64,000 nucleotides of DNA from Aptenodytes patagonicus (taxonomy: Eukaryota > Chordata > Aves > Sphenisciformes > Spheniscidae). The stretch spans positions 124,001-188,000 of the forward strand of contig NC_134974.1 in the NCBI RefSeq assembly GCF_965638725.1. The letters run 5' to 3'. The translations under genes and the position numbers were made by a program. This document shows positions 30,801-43,264 of this stretch, piece by piece (the first letter of the stretch is position 1; each line of letters starts with the position of its first letter). Below the pieces are notes generated by a model, which did no database searches, was not told where the DNA came from, and worked only from the letters and a program-made list of their open reading frames with translations.

Positions 30801-33800
30801 TTCAGAATAGAAACATGAAAACGTGCATGTGCTAACCAAGTGCTTTACGGAACAAAGCCACAACAGAAAATAGAGGCATAGTGATGTATGTGAAGAAAAT
30901 AGAATGTAAATTTGAATATAGTGGTTTACATCAGAAAAATCGAGTTTTCGTTTTAGTAACATCAGGAAAGAGAGGCACGAGCTGAAGAGACTTGAAAAAT
31001 ATACATAAATGTTACCTTGAGCTTCTGAAATGTTTACATTATTCCTATCTTCCTCTTTATTATCCAAGACAGGATCTTCCTAGATTAAGAAAAACTTCTA
31101 TCACTTACTGAAGACAAATAAGGACAAGAGTTTGTACTCAGTTGCTTAGGGCCAGAGCTTATTAGATGGATTCTCAGTGGAACAAACTATTGAAATAATT
31201 GAATCTGACATGGAACGTACAGGCTAGCTCAGCGTTACTTAATTATTAATGCAAGCACACATTTAATTCAACTACCAAGAAAAACATCTGTACAAGATAC
31301 CAAAATTGTTACAATAGATATTGAAAGAATACTATCCGTGCATTACCACCTTCCCATTGCCTGTGAAACAGCAATGGAGAGGCCTATGCAGATTTAGAGG
31401 GCCAAGCAGTTTATTTCCATCACCTCACCTACAGGCCTCCTGAGCAATGCTAATTGAGGGGGAGGGGCCAGAAGCCTTGAAGCTCCGCCTCCTTCTCACC
31501 TATGGCCAGTATAGCTCAGCACACATATTTGCACATTCTAACACAACTAAAGGCATCTGCTGCCTGCCTCAACTTACTCCTCCATGTGCTCCAATTGCTG
31601 CAGCCTGCACAAGCGCAACCCCAAGAGCCATCTCGGGCGCTCTAGCATCAGCAGCGGGATCCACAAGTCTGTCACGCACTCGTGCCTTCAGCAAGTTTTG
31701 CTTTTTTCTAGGGAGATTTCCCCAGGGAAGAATCCCAATACAGAATCAAGTTTGTTTTAACTTCAGCTGTGGCATCACTAGCTGTATGTATATTGCTGTA
31801 CAAGAGGATCCCAGAGCAAATTTATTGCCAGCCAATACTGTCTGGCTGCAGCAGCTCACTTGGGACTGCTATGGGGCAGCTCCAGGGAGGTTTCACCTGC
31901 ACCTTGTGATTGGAGCTGAACAAGTGGCACCTGTACCCACAGCACAAAGCTGCCCCTCCACTTCCCACCCTGCTGCTCCTCTCCAGTCTCACAGAGAGAT
32001 CACTATCAACAGTGCTGCTGCTGACAGGCATTATGCTGATGCACTTGCTCAACACAGCTTTAACAATGACAGACTGTTAACTGGAGCAGTAAAATTAAAG
32101 CAAAAGTGTATTGAAGACATATTGTCTTCCTTAAATGTATCTGGAAACACAGAGGTTTCATTAATCTTATGGTAAGACACACAGTAAAACAATTAATGGC
32201 CATTTTCTAGACTACAAGTCACAAAAAAATTCAAGAAGCCACACAAAACATTTGCGCTCTTACATTCATGTCCTGATTCTCCTCTTCTGGATCATCTCTG
32301 TCCACTCTGAGCACCCGGAGAGGCACATTAGTCTCTCCATGCTTTAGGATGCTTTTATCAACATTTTCCATTCGTTGTTTTTCAGTTGTAACTTTAACTT
32401 TCAGCATATGAAAAGGCGTTGGCACTTCACCCACATTAAGATACATAGGCTCCCCCTCAAATATCATCCCCTCACATTCACCCTCCTTAAAACCAGGAGG
32501 TTGGTAATCAGATGGTGTAACTGCAGAAAAGAATTCATTACATGAGTCAGAATGAAACACGTTCTTGTAAAATTGATTTTAACTTGTGTGGCTAAAAGAC
32601 TCTTTTCCCCTTTAAATACAAAGAGCTACTCCAAAAAAAATTGTGTGTGGGGGGGAAGGGAACAATCAATATTCAAGTTGTACTAAATGAAGTTCCTTTT
32701 CCCCTTCACAACAGGCAAAACCCAATTAAAGCTATTTGAAACAGTTTATATATGCAGAGAGATGAGCTAGATGCTCTGATTTTTCCTTACAAAGCAGTAA
32801 TACATTCTGAAAGCAGAGCTAGTGTCAGACATTTAAATAGTCATCCAAACTAGAACTAGTCTGGCAAAAATGTTACATCCTAACATACTCAGGAAAACTC
32901 AATTTGTTTTTAAGACACACTGAAATCCTTGCTCCAATGAAGTCAGTGACAAGACTGTGTTCCTACAGCGAGATCAAATCCGTCCTCCTTGGATTTTACA
33001 AATTGTCATGAGAAAGACACATGCAAAATAGCATCATTTAACAAGTCCCAGCAACCATAAAGATTACATATTAAAATATTTCGTTGAATTGTTTTCCAAT
33101 GTCTGAAACACAGTTGATAAGTCAAGGTAATCTGGAAATACTACCTTCATCATAATAAAACAGCTTCATAGTCAGGCAAACATCATTTGGTAAAGGACTC
33201 AGGTTTTGCATCAGAACATAAATCTTGCGAATGAGGAGGATACTTGCTTTCTTGGTGTCTGCACAGGTGATTGTGGAATCATTCCTTTTATTCTTACTAA
33301 AAATGGACAAAGTATTCAGAGTTTTTTAATACAGAGTAAGCTGTTTCTAGTATTAGGATACACGACTGTTTAACAGACTCTATGAATGTCAGAAGCAGAC
33401 ATCACATTTATTGCCCAAGCTCCGAGATTACAAGCACTACAGTTCCTAATACTAAGTGACCTGCATGTTCTCTGCCCCTTGGAAGATCAAATCCTGAGCC
33501 AGGGACATCATGAAATCATTATGGTTCAGCAGCTGGGACCAACTACTGTGTTTTACATTACACAGTGCTTAAAAAAAATACCCAATCTGAAAAAAAGAAG
33601 TAGGTACTTTTGAAAGCCCCAATTCTGCAAAGTCTTACATACTTGCTTTCCCTTAAATAAAAGGAGTAACACTATTGACTTCGACAAGAACAGTTACTGA
33701 TTAGAAAATGCATGCCTAAGTGACTCTTGGCATCCAGCCCAACACTTCCATGCTCCTGTTCTAACAGCAGCTGACCCAAAGCCTACCTTACTGCCACTAA

Positions 33801-36800
33801 AAATGCTTCCCCTCCGCTCCCCTTCTCCTCACAGCCACACAGCTTAGAGAGGCACCTGAGGACCTGAACAGCCAACACAAGGCAAGCAGCCGCGAGTTAT
33901 TTGATTGGGTAACCCTGTCTTTTGGAAGCACACCCTTATCTGCAATGGTTTCAAATGGCTCACCCCTCTGCAGATGGTTATCTTGTTCCCCGTGAGGTGA
34001 CAGAGAAGCAGGTCCACGTCTTGTATTTTCAAATTAGTCCGGCGTTAATTTATGCTAAGGCAACTTGGCGTGGCTGAGAGAGTCACATCCCCTTCCACCA
34101 GTGTTTTTTACATGACTTACAACCTCTTTCAGAGGTAAGTAACTAAACTCAGCCCAAAGGACCCAGGTCTGCAGCACTGCAGCCTTTTTTTTTTTTTGCC
34201 TTTTTTTTAAATTTAAAAAGCATTTTACACAGGAGGAAACCTAGGAGAAATTTGTTAGGTATGAACTTGCTACATTGCCCAGGGAAGTGGTGGAGTCCCC
34301 ATCCCTGGGGGTATTTAAAAGACGTGTAGATGAGGCGCTTAGGGACATGGTTTAGTGGGCATGGTGGTGTTGGGTTGACGGTTGGACTCGATGATCTTAG
34401 AGGTCTTTTCCAACCTCAATGATTCTATGATTCTATGATTTCAATTACCTGTCTTAAAATAAGCCATTTCCCTGCAGCTGTGAGTAACCAATAAAGCCCT
34501 ACAATGGAAGAAGGCTCAGTGGAGATGGGCAAGGGTGATGTGCCCATGAAGCTCAGGGAAAGATGCAGGGTGTCACTGACCACAGCTGTTGCAAAGAAAG
34601 CTGACTTCATCTCAACACACAGGGGACCTGAGTCTGGCTTTCATTTTAGATAAATAGCTGTGTCAGTTGAGTGGATCAACTATTATCACAGTTGAGGGGA
34701 TCAACTGGTGGTGTAAATGTTTCCCCCAGTTCATTAAAAGTGTCTGAATGTCTCCTTGAGTTAGCAAGACCGTATTCACTATACGTGGCTCAGCCCAAAG
34801 AGTGTAAAAACTAAACAACTAACAAAAGAATTCCAAAGAGAGCAACGGGCTGGAGCTGGCTTCAACCCACATATTCCTTCCCCGTGGCTGGGGATGCCCA
34901 GCGTCATGAAGGCGAATGGGAATCACGCTGGTCTTGTGATTGAACTGTGTACTGCAATAGCTATGCTTTGCTAAGCGTAGCTTACATTTGTATTGCATTT
35001 TCAGTGTATTTTGTATCATCTCTGCTAAATGAGGAATCCCACGCACCATCAAGTATCTTCAGGTAAGTAAATCTGATATTACACATCACCCTCCATGCAT
35101 GGAATATCTTCCAGAACCTGGTCAGAGAGTATTGGACTCCAACACTAAGAATCACCTTTTGAGTGGCTATTTAAAAATATGACCATAATCTGACAAAATT
35201 ATTCAATGTATTTTAAGAATAAGTCTAAGCTAATAGTATACATTGATAAAATTACTCTTAAGATCCAGAATTAAAAAAGGAAACACCACACAGATAAAAT
35301 CCAAAGTTTTTACATTCAGGTGTATGCAATAGACTGTAAAACCACAGAGCAGAATAAAGTCACAGTGACAGTACCTGCTGAAATCCAGAAGTGGCCCATT
35401 GTGAGTGTACTTGAATTTGAAGTGGTAACATTCTGTAATTGTCTGCAAACAAATCCAGTAATTTTTAAACTACTATCAGCTGCCAAGCAAACTACTACTG
35501 CTGCTTCGTCTAGTAATCTATTAACCTTGCATTTAAAGAAAATAATGGTAGTCCAACTCCTGTCTGATGCACTCATACACATTGAATACAGCTTTCTAAT
35601 GCTGTAACAATTAATGGTATTAATGTATAGAATTGTCATCAAATAAAAATGAAGATCTACATTATTTTCCAGGAATCACCGTGACAAAACATTTTGAAAC
35701 ATCAGCTTAAGTTTTTAGAATGAAATACTCATTCAACTTCTAATCACTATGAAAATGTTTCACACACATAACAGAGACATGGTGACACCCAGTGGTTAGC
35801 TAAAACATACTGTGTTTTCCCCAAAGAAGTCCCATAAATGTGTTATGCAGATTTAGGACGCTGCATCTTTACGGGCATTTAACTCTGCAACGACACTTTG
35901 GGTTTCTTGTACTGGCCTGAGAATAACCGGACACTAGATACTGAAAGGCAATTCACTATGTGGAAATTCTGATTAGCTCTAGTGATTCTTGTTTGGTGTT
36001 TTGCCTTTTTTTTTAACGTGCATTAACGTGAACGTTAAGTGCTGTTGCTTGTATACACATTTCACTATATCCATACTATCATTAATCAGCCAGTAAAATA
36101 TTCTAGCAGATTTACCTGAGGATCTTCTGGATGGGTATAGACCTGTATTTTTAAAGTAAAGAGAGGAAACAGTAAGAACTGTACATAACTCTAAGCACCT
36201 ACTTTAAAAAATGTGTACCTTACCTTTCAAAGATACTTACTGCTAGGACAATCATTCTTAGCTGTCAAGTGTAATTAAAGAAAAAAAGAACATTAATGTA
36301 TTCCATGGCCCATTTCTGCTTAACAAGCTGTTTTGATTCTCTAGCTCTGGAAACCAATATAGACAACTATGGGCCTGTTTGAAGAGAAACCTCTTCATAC
36401 GCTTAACTCCTTATCTGTTTAAGGACTTACTCAACTGGCAGAAGAAAATTCCTAACTATCCCTGCCTTTAAGCGTTTCTGTTTACAAAGAATATTATCCT
36501 CAAATGTCTGTGCATCCCACTTTGCAGCTAACTGTTTTAACATATTAAAGCACCGCTATTCCCTAACCAGAATATAGATGGTTATAATAGAACTATGCTG
36601 GCAGCTAATGGACTTCTATAAAGGAGTGTTTAAATACATTTAAAATAGCTGAATGATACTGGAAGACTTACATATTTCTTCTGCAAGGCATCATAGCATC
36701 CTAACATCCTGCAAAAATAAAATATTGTCCATCTACTGCTAATTTCCATTTGCTTTGCTTCTGACTAAATAAATAAAATAGTCCCAAAAAATGGAATTCT

Positions 36801-39256
36801 TGTGTTTAGCTTTCTTAATGTTGGATTAGAGCAATAAAGAATACTTATTGGGTTATTCTTTTTACTAGTAGTGAGACAAGCAATGCCTATCTTTGTAACA
36901 CCCCAAATCATCCTAACCTCTTTGCAGAAGAAGTAAAAAATATAATCTGTAAGTAATTTGTAAGTAAAAACATAATGCAATTGTACGGCTACCGTTTTCA
37001 AACACCTTCTAACACATGTATTCATTAATCAGCTTATAAATAAGCACTCAGCTGAACACCGACATCTCTGAAGCACAGAGGAGTTATGTTATTGCCTTTA
37101 TTTAGATGTTGCAATCTGCTTTTTATGTAACAGGCAAACAACAGTCAAACAGTGAACCAAAACTTACTCTAATTTTTTTTTTCTAACATTTCTTTTGAAT
37201 ATAGTCAACAAGCAAAAATTGTTTTTGGTGTGTACATGACACCGAGTTAAGAAAGGCTACTGTAAACTCCAGACAGGCAGCATACACCCTTCACACAAAA
37301 AACAGGGAGCTTTTCCTCGTCAGCATCCACAGGCTGCCACACCACTGCCCTCACTAGTGTTTCATGCGTGAGGGTAAGGTGAAATGCACTCGGCGCCACT
37401 TGAGTTTGCTCTACCACAGAAGATCAATTAAGAAATCCCAGGTTACAGCGAGGAAGCCTTTTCTCTCCCTCTCTGTGACGGCACACGGACAAAGAGCAGA
37501 TGACTAATTACACCCTTAACATCAGAACTCAGACCTACATTTCTGAACACCTCAACACTGATGGCAGCTGCAAACCCCCGCTGCTGAAAGCAGCATCGTT
37601 TCCGATGCCTTACCTTGTACTACAACTGGTAAAAACGTGAAGAGAACAAAAATGGCCTTTACAGAGGTAACAAAAAGCAAGGAGAGCAGTCATGAACACA
37701 TCTCACAGTTATTGTGAGCAGAAAGAAAATCAAAATAAATACCTCAGTCCCCAGTGACATACTCAGGCTCAACTGTGTGAATGTACAAGTGGACGGACTT
37801 TCGTTCACAGATACAATTCTGCCTTTGAATGTAAAGGCCAACAGTACCACTTTCTTATACAAGTCTGAGAGCAAGACCTTTAAATACAAGATGCAAAATG
37901 GTAACACCGCGTCTCCTATTCAACTAGAGAGGAACTACTGCTTAGATTTTTGTGTTTATGTGCACCTCGAGCACTCACATACACCCATGGAAACTAAGTG
38001 TAAAGTATAATCACTCTGTAAACAAAGATTTGTGCTCTATTAAGCACCAAGTTGTAAGCCTTTCTAGAAACACAAGTGTACAAGTCAATTACACCTTTAC
38101 CAAAACACAGAGTTTGATTTTCCATTAAAAAATTTGTCAACATAGTAAATACCACACACTAAAAGCACTGCCTGGGCAGTTGTTCACTCACAGCAAGGGA
38201 GATTTTTTCCTCGTATTTGCAAACAACCAGAAAGCTATCTTTCAGAATTGACACGCTATGGAAGTGTTATCTATGGAAGTGTTATATGTAATTAACATAC
38301 CATTTCACCAGCTGAGTAGAGCCAGGACAGTTTTTGTCTTCCCTCAGAATTTTGACACAGACATCTCAAAAAAAGAATATATACACGCATATTTACTTAG
38401 GACAAAATGCAACTACACTGCTAAGAAAGTGAAGTTCATTCCCTAAAAGTACTATCAAAAGCAGACTAAAATTAACGTTATTGACAGGTGTCAGCATGGA
38501 TTTAATTGCTGAGTTAGCATCACGCATCACCACTGTAACAAAATTCAGCGACCACTGTATTAGTGAAGTTTCCATTACAGTCATTGAAAATGGCTATTAG
38601 CTTTAATCGAGAAGACCAAGTGGCTTTAAAACCACTCATTAACTTCACGACAATCCTACGACAATAGATTTTGCAAAGAATCATGGAAACGGCCTGTTAC
38701 CATCCATATATCTTGTTCCATAGGCACTTTCAGGAAAGATTCCTCTCAGATAGGTAATGCAGGATACTGCTACCGCCAGGAGCCTCTTCACTAGCATCAG
38801 GGATTGCTGTTCAGTAGATATTTTGTTAGGAAATACAACTGCACTCTGAAAGTTAGAGAAAGAAAAGAATTAATCTCTGTCCACGACAACAAACCTGTAC
38901 AGTCTACAGTCTGGTCCAATGCCTGCTTAACGTTTTAATTTAATTGAAAAGTATGACTTTCAGCATTATTTATGAAGTTAAGCATATTCTTAACACTTGG
39001 CTTTACTATGTTTTTAGGACATGGCTGGTTTCTACCAAGTGTATGACCACAAAGCTCAGACTCACTACTAAGCATCTTTATACATAGCTAAAAGATTGAA
39101 TTAGCCTGTACTTTGCAAGTGAAGAAATGTTAAAGAGCACCTGGGCGCACTATTTCAGCTAATATCCACTAATTTTTCCAATTCAAATAATATACTGTGC
39201 TAAAATACACAAGAAAATCATACCACACAATTTCTTTGCTTCTGAGCCATTGCCAT
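24827..39256 (-). CDS. HORMAD1: HORMAD1, meiotic HORMA-domain chromosome-axis protein
   Basis: Fourteen coding exons: 39224-39256 ([11 protein letters not shown]), 38701-38845, 38301-38364, 36672-36708, 36241-36261, 36116-36142, 35375-35442, 33145-33296, 32264-32520, 31016-31079, 27663-27739, 26826-26909, 25805-25882 and 24827-24907. All junction phases agree and sum to 395 codons; human HORMAD1 has 394. The HORMA domain spans about residues 20-230 (signature pieces [63 protein letters not shown]). The acidic linker is followed by [17 protein letters not shown], and the C-terminus [14 protein letters not shown] holds a basic nuclear-localisation motif and the conserved tail that acts as a closure motif in this family. 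It works on unsynapsed meiotic axes to promote double-strand breaks, synapsis and checkpoint signalling. The donor of the 25805 exon is the least certain (an alternative at 25784 would add seven codons). The gene lies next to GOLPH3L, as in mammals. Confidence 0.95.
31447..32175 (+). other. 242-codon open frame in a HORMAD1 intron, antisense
   Basis: An ATG-started frame runs for 242 codons on the plus strand in moderately AT-rich intron. I recognise no domain or family; the composition (Ala/Ser/Thr/Gln) is unremarkable. It lies wholly inside the 1.73-kb piece missing from the second copy except for its last few codons. It may be chance or a decayed insertion. Confidence 0.2.
33595..33690. 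repeat. Possible old amniote dispersed repeat
   Basis: The run 'CCCCAATTCTGCAAAGTCTT' followed by 'ACACTATTGACTTCGACAAG' resembles the old reptile/bird dispersed sequence with 'CCTGCAAA...ATTGACTTCAATGGG'. A related piece may lie near 32930-32960 and another near 27050-27085. The match is from memory and weak; the copy at 60566-60661 is part of the segmental duplication. Confidence 0.3.
34273..34440 (+). mobile_element. CR1 LINE 3'-end fragment in HORMAD1 intron
   Basis: It begins in the last codons of CR1 ORF2 (GCCCAGGGAAGTGGTGGAG), continues through the short 3' UTR (GGTTGGACTCGATGATCTTA) and ends in ATTCTATG octamer repeats. It is a severely 5'-truncated plus-strand copy. Good conservation suggests a fairly young subfamily. 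The same insertion is present in the second HORMAD1 copy, so it predates the duplication. Confidence 0.95.
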
Positions 39257-39275
39257 TTTACAGATATTCTTCCGT
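39257..39275 (-). other. HORMAD1: Untranslated part of the HORMAD1 start exon
   Basis: An acceptor (TATTAACAG) ends at 39276, 19 bases before the ATG. The 5' UTR therefore begins in a separate exon, probably near the GC-rich block around 40.1-40.25 kb. Confidence 0.55.
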
Positions 39276-40099
39276 CTGTTAATAAAACATCCGCATTAAC
39301 ACATGTATGACCACCATTCACAAGCGCATGCAAGCCCAGACCTCAGCTATTCAGCTTTAACTAGTCAGTACCTGAACCTCCAAACACTTCCTACACAATT
39401 AATCTGCATCAGTTTAAACAAACCCCGTAACTTCAAGGAAACAGAACGGTTCATCTAATAATCACCAATATTAGATTTCTGACTTTACACCAGCACAGAC
39501 CTCCCCCAAGGCTGCAGCATGCAGTAGTTTAAACATTGCGTGCCTATTTATAGGGAACATGAGCCCTTGAAAGTGATGCTCTGAAGTGCTAACTGGCAGC
39601 CAGCCTAACGGATTTTCAAAGGACCCTGAGGCTCTTCACATCTATGTCACCTCCAGCCAAGTTGAGCCAGCACCTTCGGAAAACACCTCCAAGCTTGGGT
39701 TGTTTCCCTCCGTAATTTAAACAAGTATTGTAGAAAAGAGACCCCTCTCCAGCTGTTCTTTTTGTTCACCCACATTTTGATTTAAGCCTTTAACCCTCAG
39801 CACCGAGCCCGACTCCTCAAGACAAGCCTTCCCCACCATCTCCAAAAGCGAGAGGCACCCACAGCCAAGGACATGGAAAATGCCTTTCCCAAGGAGGAGG
39901 CTGCCCCTGGACAATGCAGGGAACTGAGCTCCCCCTTAGCTGAGCCCCCACAAACCCATCCGATCTTGGGACCTGGCTAAACTCCGCACTTCTGTGAGAG
40001 ATGCAGAAACAGAGGAGCCCCTTCCCAGCACTGTCACCCCGAGAAAGGACAACCTGCCTCGCCAAGGAACACACGCCACCCACAAGCCGAGCTGGAAGG

Positions 40100-40300
40100 C
40101 AAGAACAGCACGGGCCGAGCGGGGGGAGGCGCGTCAGAGCCCCGCAGGAGGGGAGGAACCGCACACAGCCCCCGGGCCCGGGGATGCCGGCGGGGCGGGG
40201 CGGGGCGGCCCCCCCACACCCACACGCGCCACCCGACGCTCCCGCCACCCGACGCTTTTATAAGGCAAGGGGCCGTGTGCAAGCGGAGGGGCGGGGCTCG
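40100..40300 (-). promoter_or_regulatory. HORMAD1: Probable HORMAD1 promoter with TATA box
   Basis: A minus-strand TATAAAA (40256-40262) lies in a CpG-rich block about 1 kb upstream of the start exon. A GACGCTCCCGCCACCC direct repeat lies just downstream of it on the plus strand (40235-40255). This is the best candidate for the start of the untranslated first exon. The transcript start is inferred. Confidence 0.45.
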
Positions 40301-40422
40301 CCCTCCCGGCACGCGCCGCTGCGGGCCGTGCGCAGCGCCGCCGCGCCAAGCGCCCCGCCCCCACCCCAGCGGAAGGGCGGCGGATTCCGCGCCCGGGCGG
40401 CGCGGGGGGTGACCGGCGGGTG

Positions 40423-40452
40423 GGGGCCGGGGCCGGGGCCGGGGCCGGGGCC
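40423..40452. repeat. (GGGGCC)5 hexanucleotide repeat
   Basis: Five perfect GGGGCC units lie upstream of the HORMAD1 TATA box. The sequence type is known to form G-quadruplexes. The array ends about 30 bases from the CR1 3' end. Confidence 0.9.
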
Positions 40453-40482
40453 GCGCTCTTGGCGCTTTGGCCCAGCAATGCA

Positions 40483-41640
40483 TAGAATCACAGAATCATA
40501 GAATCACTGAGGTTGGAAAAGACCTCCAAGATCATCGACCCAACACCACCACCCACTAAACCATGTCCCTCAGCGCCTCATCTACTCGTCTTTTAAATAC
40601 CTCCAGGGACGGGGACTCCACCGCTTCCCTGGGCAGCCTCTTCCAAGGTTTAACCACTCTTTCAGTAAAGACATTTTCCCTCATGTCCAATCTAAACCTC
40701 CCCTGGCGCAACTTGAGGCTGTTTCCTCTCGTCCTATCGCTTGTTACTTGGGAGAAGAGACCGACCCCCACCTCGCTACAACCTCCTTTCAGGTGGTTGT
40801 AGAGAGCGATGAGGTCTCCCCTCAGCCTCCTCTTCTCCAGGCTAAACAACCCCAGTTCCCTCAGCCGCTCCTCATCAGACTTGTTCTCCAGACCCCTCAC
40901 CAGCCTCGTTGCCCTTCTCTGGACACGCTCCAGCACCTCAACGTCCTTCTTGGAGTGAGGGGCCCAAAACTGAACACAGTGTTCGAGGTGCGGCCTCACC
41001 AGGGCCGAGTACAGGGGCACCATCGCTCCCCTGCTCCTGCTGGCCACACCATTTCTGATACAGACCAGGATGCCCTTGGCCTTCTTGGCCGCCTGGGCAC
41101 ACTGCCGGCTCATGTTCAGCCGGCTGTCGACCAGCACCCCCAGGTCCTTTTCCGACAGGCAGCTTTCCAGCCACTCTTCCCCAAGCCTGTAGCGCTGCAT
41201 GGGGTTGTTGTGGCCAAAGTGCAGGACCCGGCACTTGGCCTTGTTGAACCTCATACAGTTGGCCTGGGCCCATCGATCCAGCCTGTCCAGGTCCCTCTGC
41301 AGAGCCTTCCTACCCTCCAGCAGATCAACACTCCCGCCCAACTTGGTGTCGTCTGCAAACTGACTGAGGGTGCACTCGATCCCCTCGTCCAGATCATCGA
41401 TAAAGATATTAAACAAGACCAGTCCCAAAACTGAGCCCTGGGGAACACCGCTCGTGACCGGCCGCCAACTGGATTGAACTCCATTCACCACAACCCTGGG
41501 CCCGGCCGTCCAGCCGGTTTTTGACCCAGCGCAGAGTCCACCTGTCTAAGCCGTGAGCCGCCAGCTTCTCGAGGAGAATGCTGTGGGAGACGGTGTCAAA
41601 GGCCTTGCTGAAGTCCAGGTAGACCACAGTCGCAGAAGCG
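40483..41640 (-). mobile_element. CR1 LINE, 5'-truncated, with reverse-transcriptase remnant
   Basis: On the minus strand the element holds the C-terminal part of CR1 ORF2. The RT pieces VYLDFSKAFDTVSHSILLEK and FADDTKLGG (the YxDD-box equivalent) are clear, followed by [20 protein letters not shown] and the terminal [21 protein letters not shown] frame change near 41480 separates the two RT blocks; downstream of it the frame is open for 311 codons. The 3' end (40483) carries the ATTCTATGATTCTGTG repeats. The 5' end stops at about 41640. It cannot move on its own because the endonuclease and most of the RT are missing. The long open part suggests a recent insertion. Confidence 0.96.
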
Positions 41641-42059
41641 AGTCACAGCAGCTGATGTCCACTAAAACGTTTTTTAAGCCAGCGTGTAGGCCTTATGTCA
41701 ATGTAATTTATGCTTAACTGTAAAGAAAAGGTTCTAGTGAGATCGCAGTCTCAACCAACACTTTATACACAAAGACCTTTTTCCTTCAGAATTGTTTTTA
41801 CCTCCCTGTTCGACGCAAGCGCTGTGCTTGATCCCAGGTTGTGTTGTGTGGGTGCGATAGCGGCTGAAAGTGCCAGTGGCAGTGTCTGTATTTCGGCGTC
41901 ATTATCACGAAAACTTCGGTCAACGTGAAACCGCTGACAGCGGCTACTTTCCCTCCCCACGCTTTTGGCAGCAGTGGGATGGTCCATCTCCTCCATTCCC
42001 AAATCAAGAAAAATAAAGAGCAGCTGGCCAGGGCATGGGCCTCAGTGGGAGGATGGGAG
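41641..42059. other. Spacer left of the duplicated 3' flank
   Basis: No reading frame, repeat or mobile element was recognised between the CR1 5' end and the start of homology with the 55.28-kb flank. Confidence 0.4.
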
Positions 42060-42692
42060 GCCAGGACACGTGGCCTCCGGAGACACTGCCTTCCAGGAGA
42101 CCAGCTCCACCTGAAGCTCTTCTCCAAGCAGCAGGAGATGCGTGCACGGCTCTGTGATCCCTCAGCCAGCTCAGGGGGTCTGGGCCCCGCTTCTGGGTAA
42201 AATACATGCATTAAATACAGGGCGTATACTCACACTGAAGGTGTGGGAGGGGAACATGCCTTGTGAGAGGTTTCCCACCTGGGAGAGCCCTTGAAACACC
42301 ATCCCTTTCCCAAGGAAATGTTTTTGTCCTGCTTTTTGAACAAGAAGGATTCACCACACCATGGGCAAGCAAACGATGGCGTAGCTGCCAGGGACAGCAA
42401 ACGGGCAAATCTGAGCATCAAACAGCTCTGCTGTAGGAGAAGGGAGCTGAAGCATTTTGTAAGAGGTACCTTCTTGGGGGAGCACCGCCAGATGACAAAA
42501 CTACCAGCTAGAGCTGGAATTCCCTCTGCCACCTATTCCTGCCTCCAGATACCACATACAGGATTTTCAGACAGTGAAACTGACCTTTAATTCTTCCAAG
42601 AAAGTCTACAATTGTATCAGCAATGCACAGAGATAAAGTGGTATCTGTGTCATGGTTGCAATACTTGGTACTGAACTGGAGGGAGGACAATG
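42060..42692 (+). repeat. Duplicated 3' flank (upstream remnant)
   Basis: The segment matches 55279-56428, which is the 3' UTR and downstream spacer of the 43-55 kb gene. It begins just after where the stop codon would lie. At the poly(A) signal position it reads AATACA (42214-42219) in place of AATAAA. The natural reading is a relic of another copy of the gene once located to the left, now reduced to its 3' end. Confidence 0.85.
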
Positions 42693-42750
42693 GCATGTCC
42701 TTTATGACTGTAGGCACCACGGTTTTACTCGGAAAAAAAGAGGTGGCACT

Positions 42751-42830
42751 CCTTGAGCAGGGGAGTTGGACCAGATGACCTCCAGAGGTCCCTTCCGACC
42801 CCAACCAGCGTGTGATGGTGTGATTCTGTG
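42751..42830 (+). mobile_element. CR1 LINE 3'-end fragment
   Basis: The plus-strand sequence GAGCAGGGGAGTTGGACCAG, followed by GACCTCCAGAGGTCCCTTCC and ending GTGTGATTCTGTG, is the CR1 3' UTR. The copy is only about 80 bp and lies between the duplicated flank and the first exon of the composite gene. Confidence 0.85.
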
Positions 42831-43264
42831 TCCCCGTTTCCGTCATTTGGTCACATCTTGGAAGCTCTCTCTGCCCCACGTGCTCCTCGGGGACTGAGGA
42901 TTGGGGGGGTGTTTTAGGGAGCAGCTCCGCTTTCACTGCAGGACCAAACCTGGCCGGGTCAGCGGGCGTGGGGGTGATGTGGGAGTGTCCCTTTGTGGCC
43001 CCAGCCCATGTCACAAAGCCCCTCCTCATCATAACCCCACGCCCCAGGCCCTCCCTTCACTTCCCTGCGAGGCCTCGGCGAGCTCTCGGGTCCAGGGGAC
43101 GCGAGAAGTCTCTCCTGTACCTCAGAGACACAGAGGACACAGGGAGGCGGTGGGACAGCCGGCTGGTGAAGCACAGGCGAGGACATCGGAGAGGGGGTGT
43201 TTCCCAGTAGGAGACATCAAAATCCTTCTCCCGGCACCCTCACGTGCTGATCCAAAGCAAGAAC

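Larger units (their letters stand above)
29252..36958 (-). repeat. Segmental duplication, source copy (HORMAD1 middle)
   Basis: This part of HORMAD1 recurs in direct orientation at 57957-64000. Identity is roughly 99% by eye over most of the length. The region holds coding exons 4-10 counted from the start codon. Differences between the copies are listed under the second copy. Confidence 0.97.

Noticed and set aside
40556-41491. 311-codon minus-strand open frame as a host gene
   Set aside because: It contains the CR1 reverse-transcriptase box FADDTK and the CR1 C-terminus, and it ends in CR1 3' repeats.
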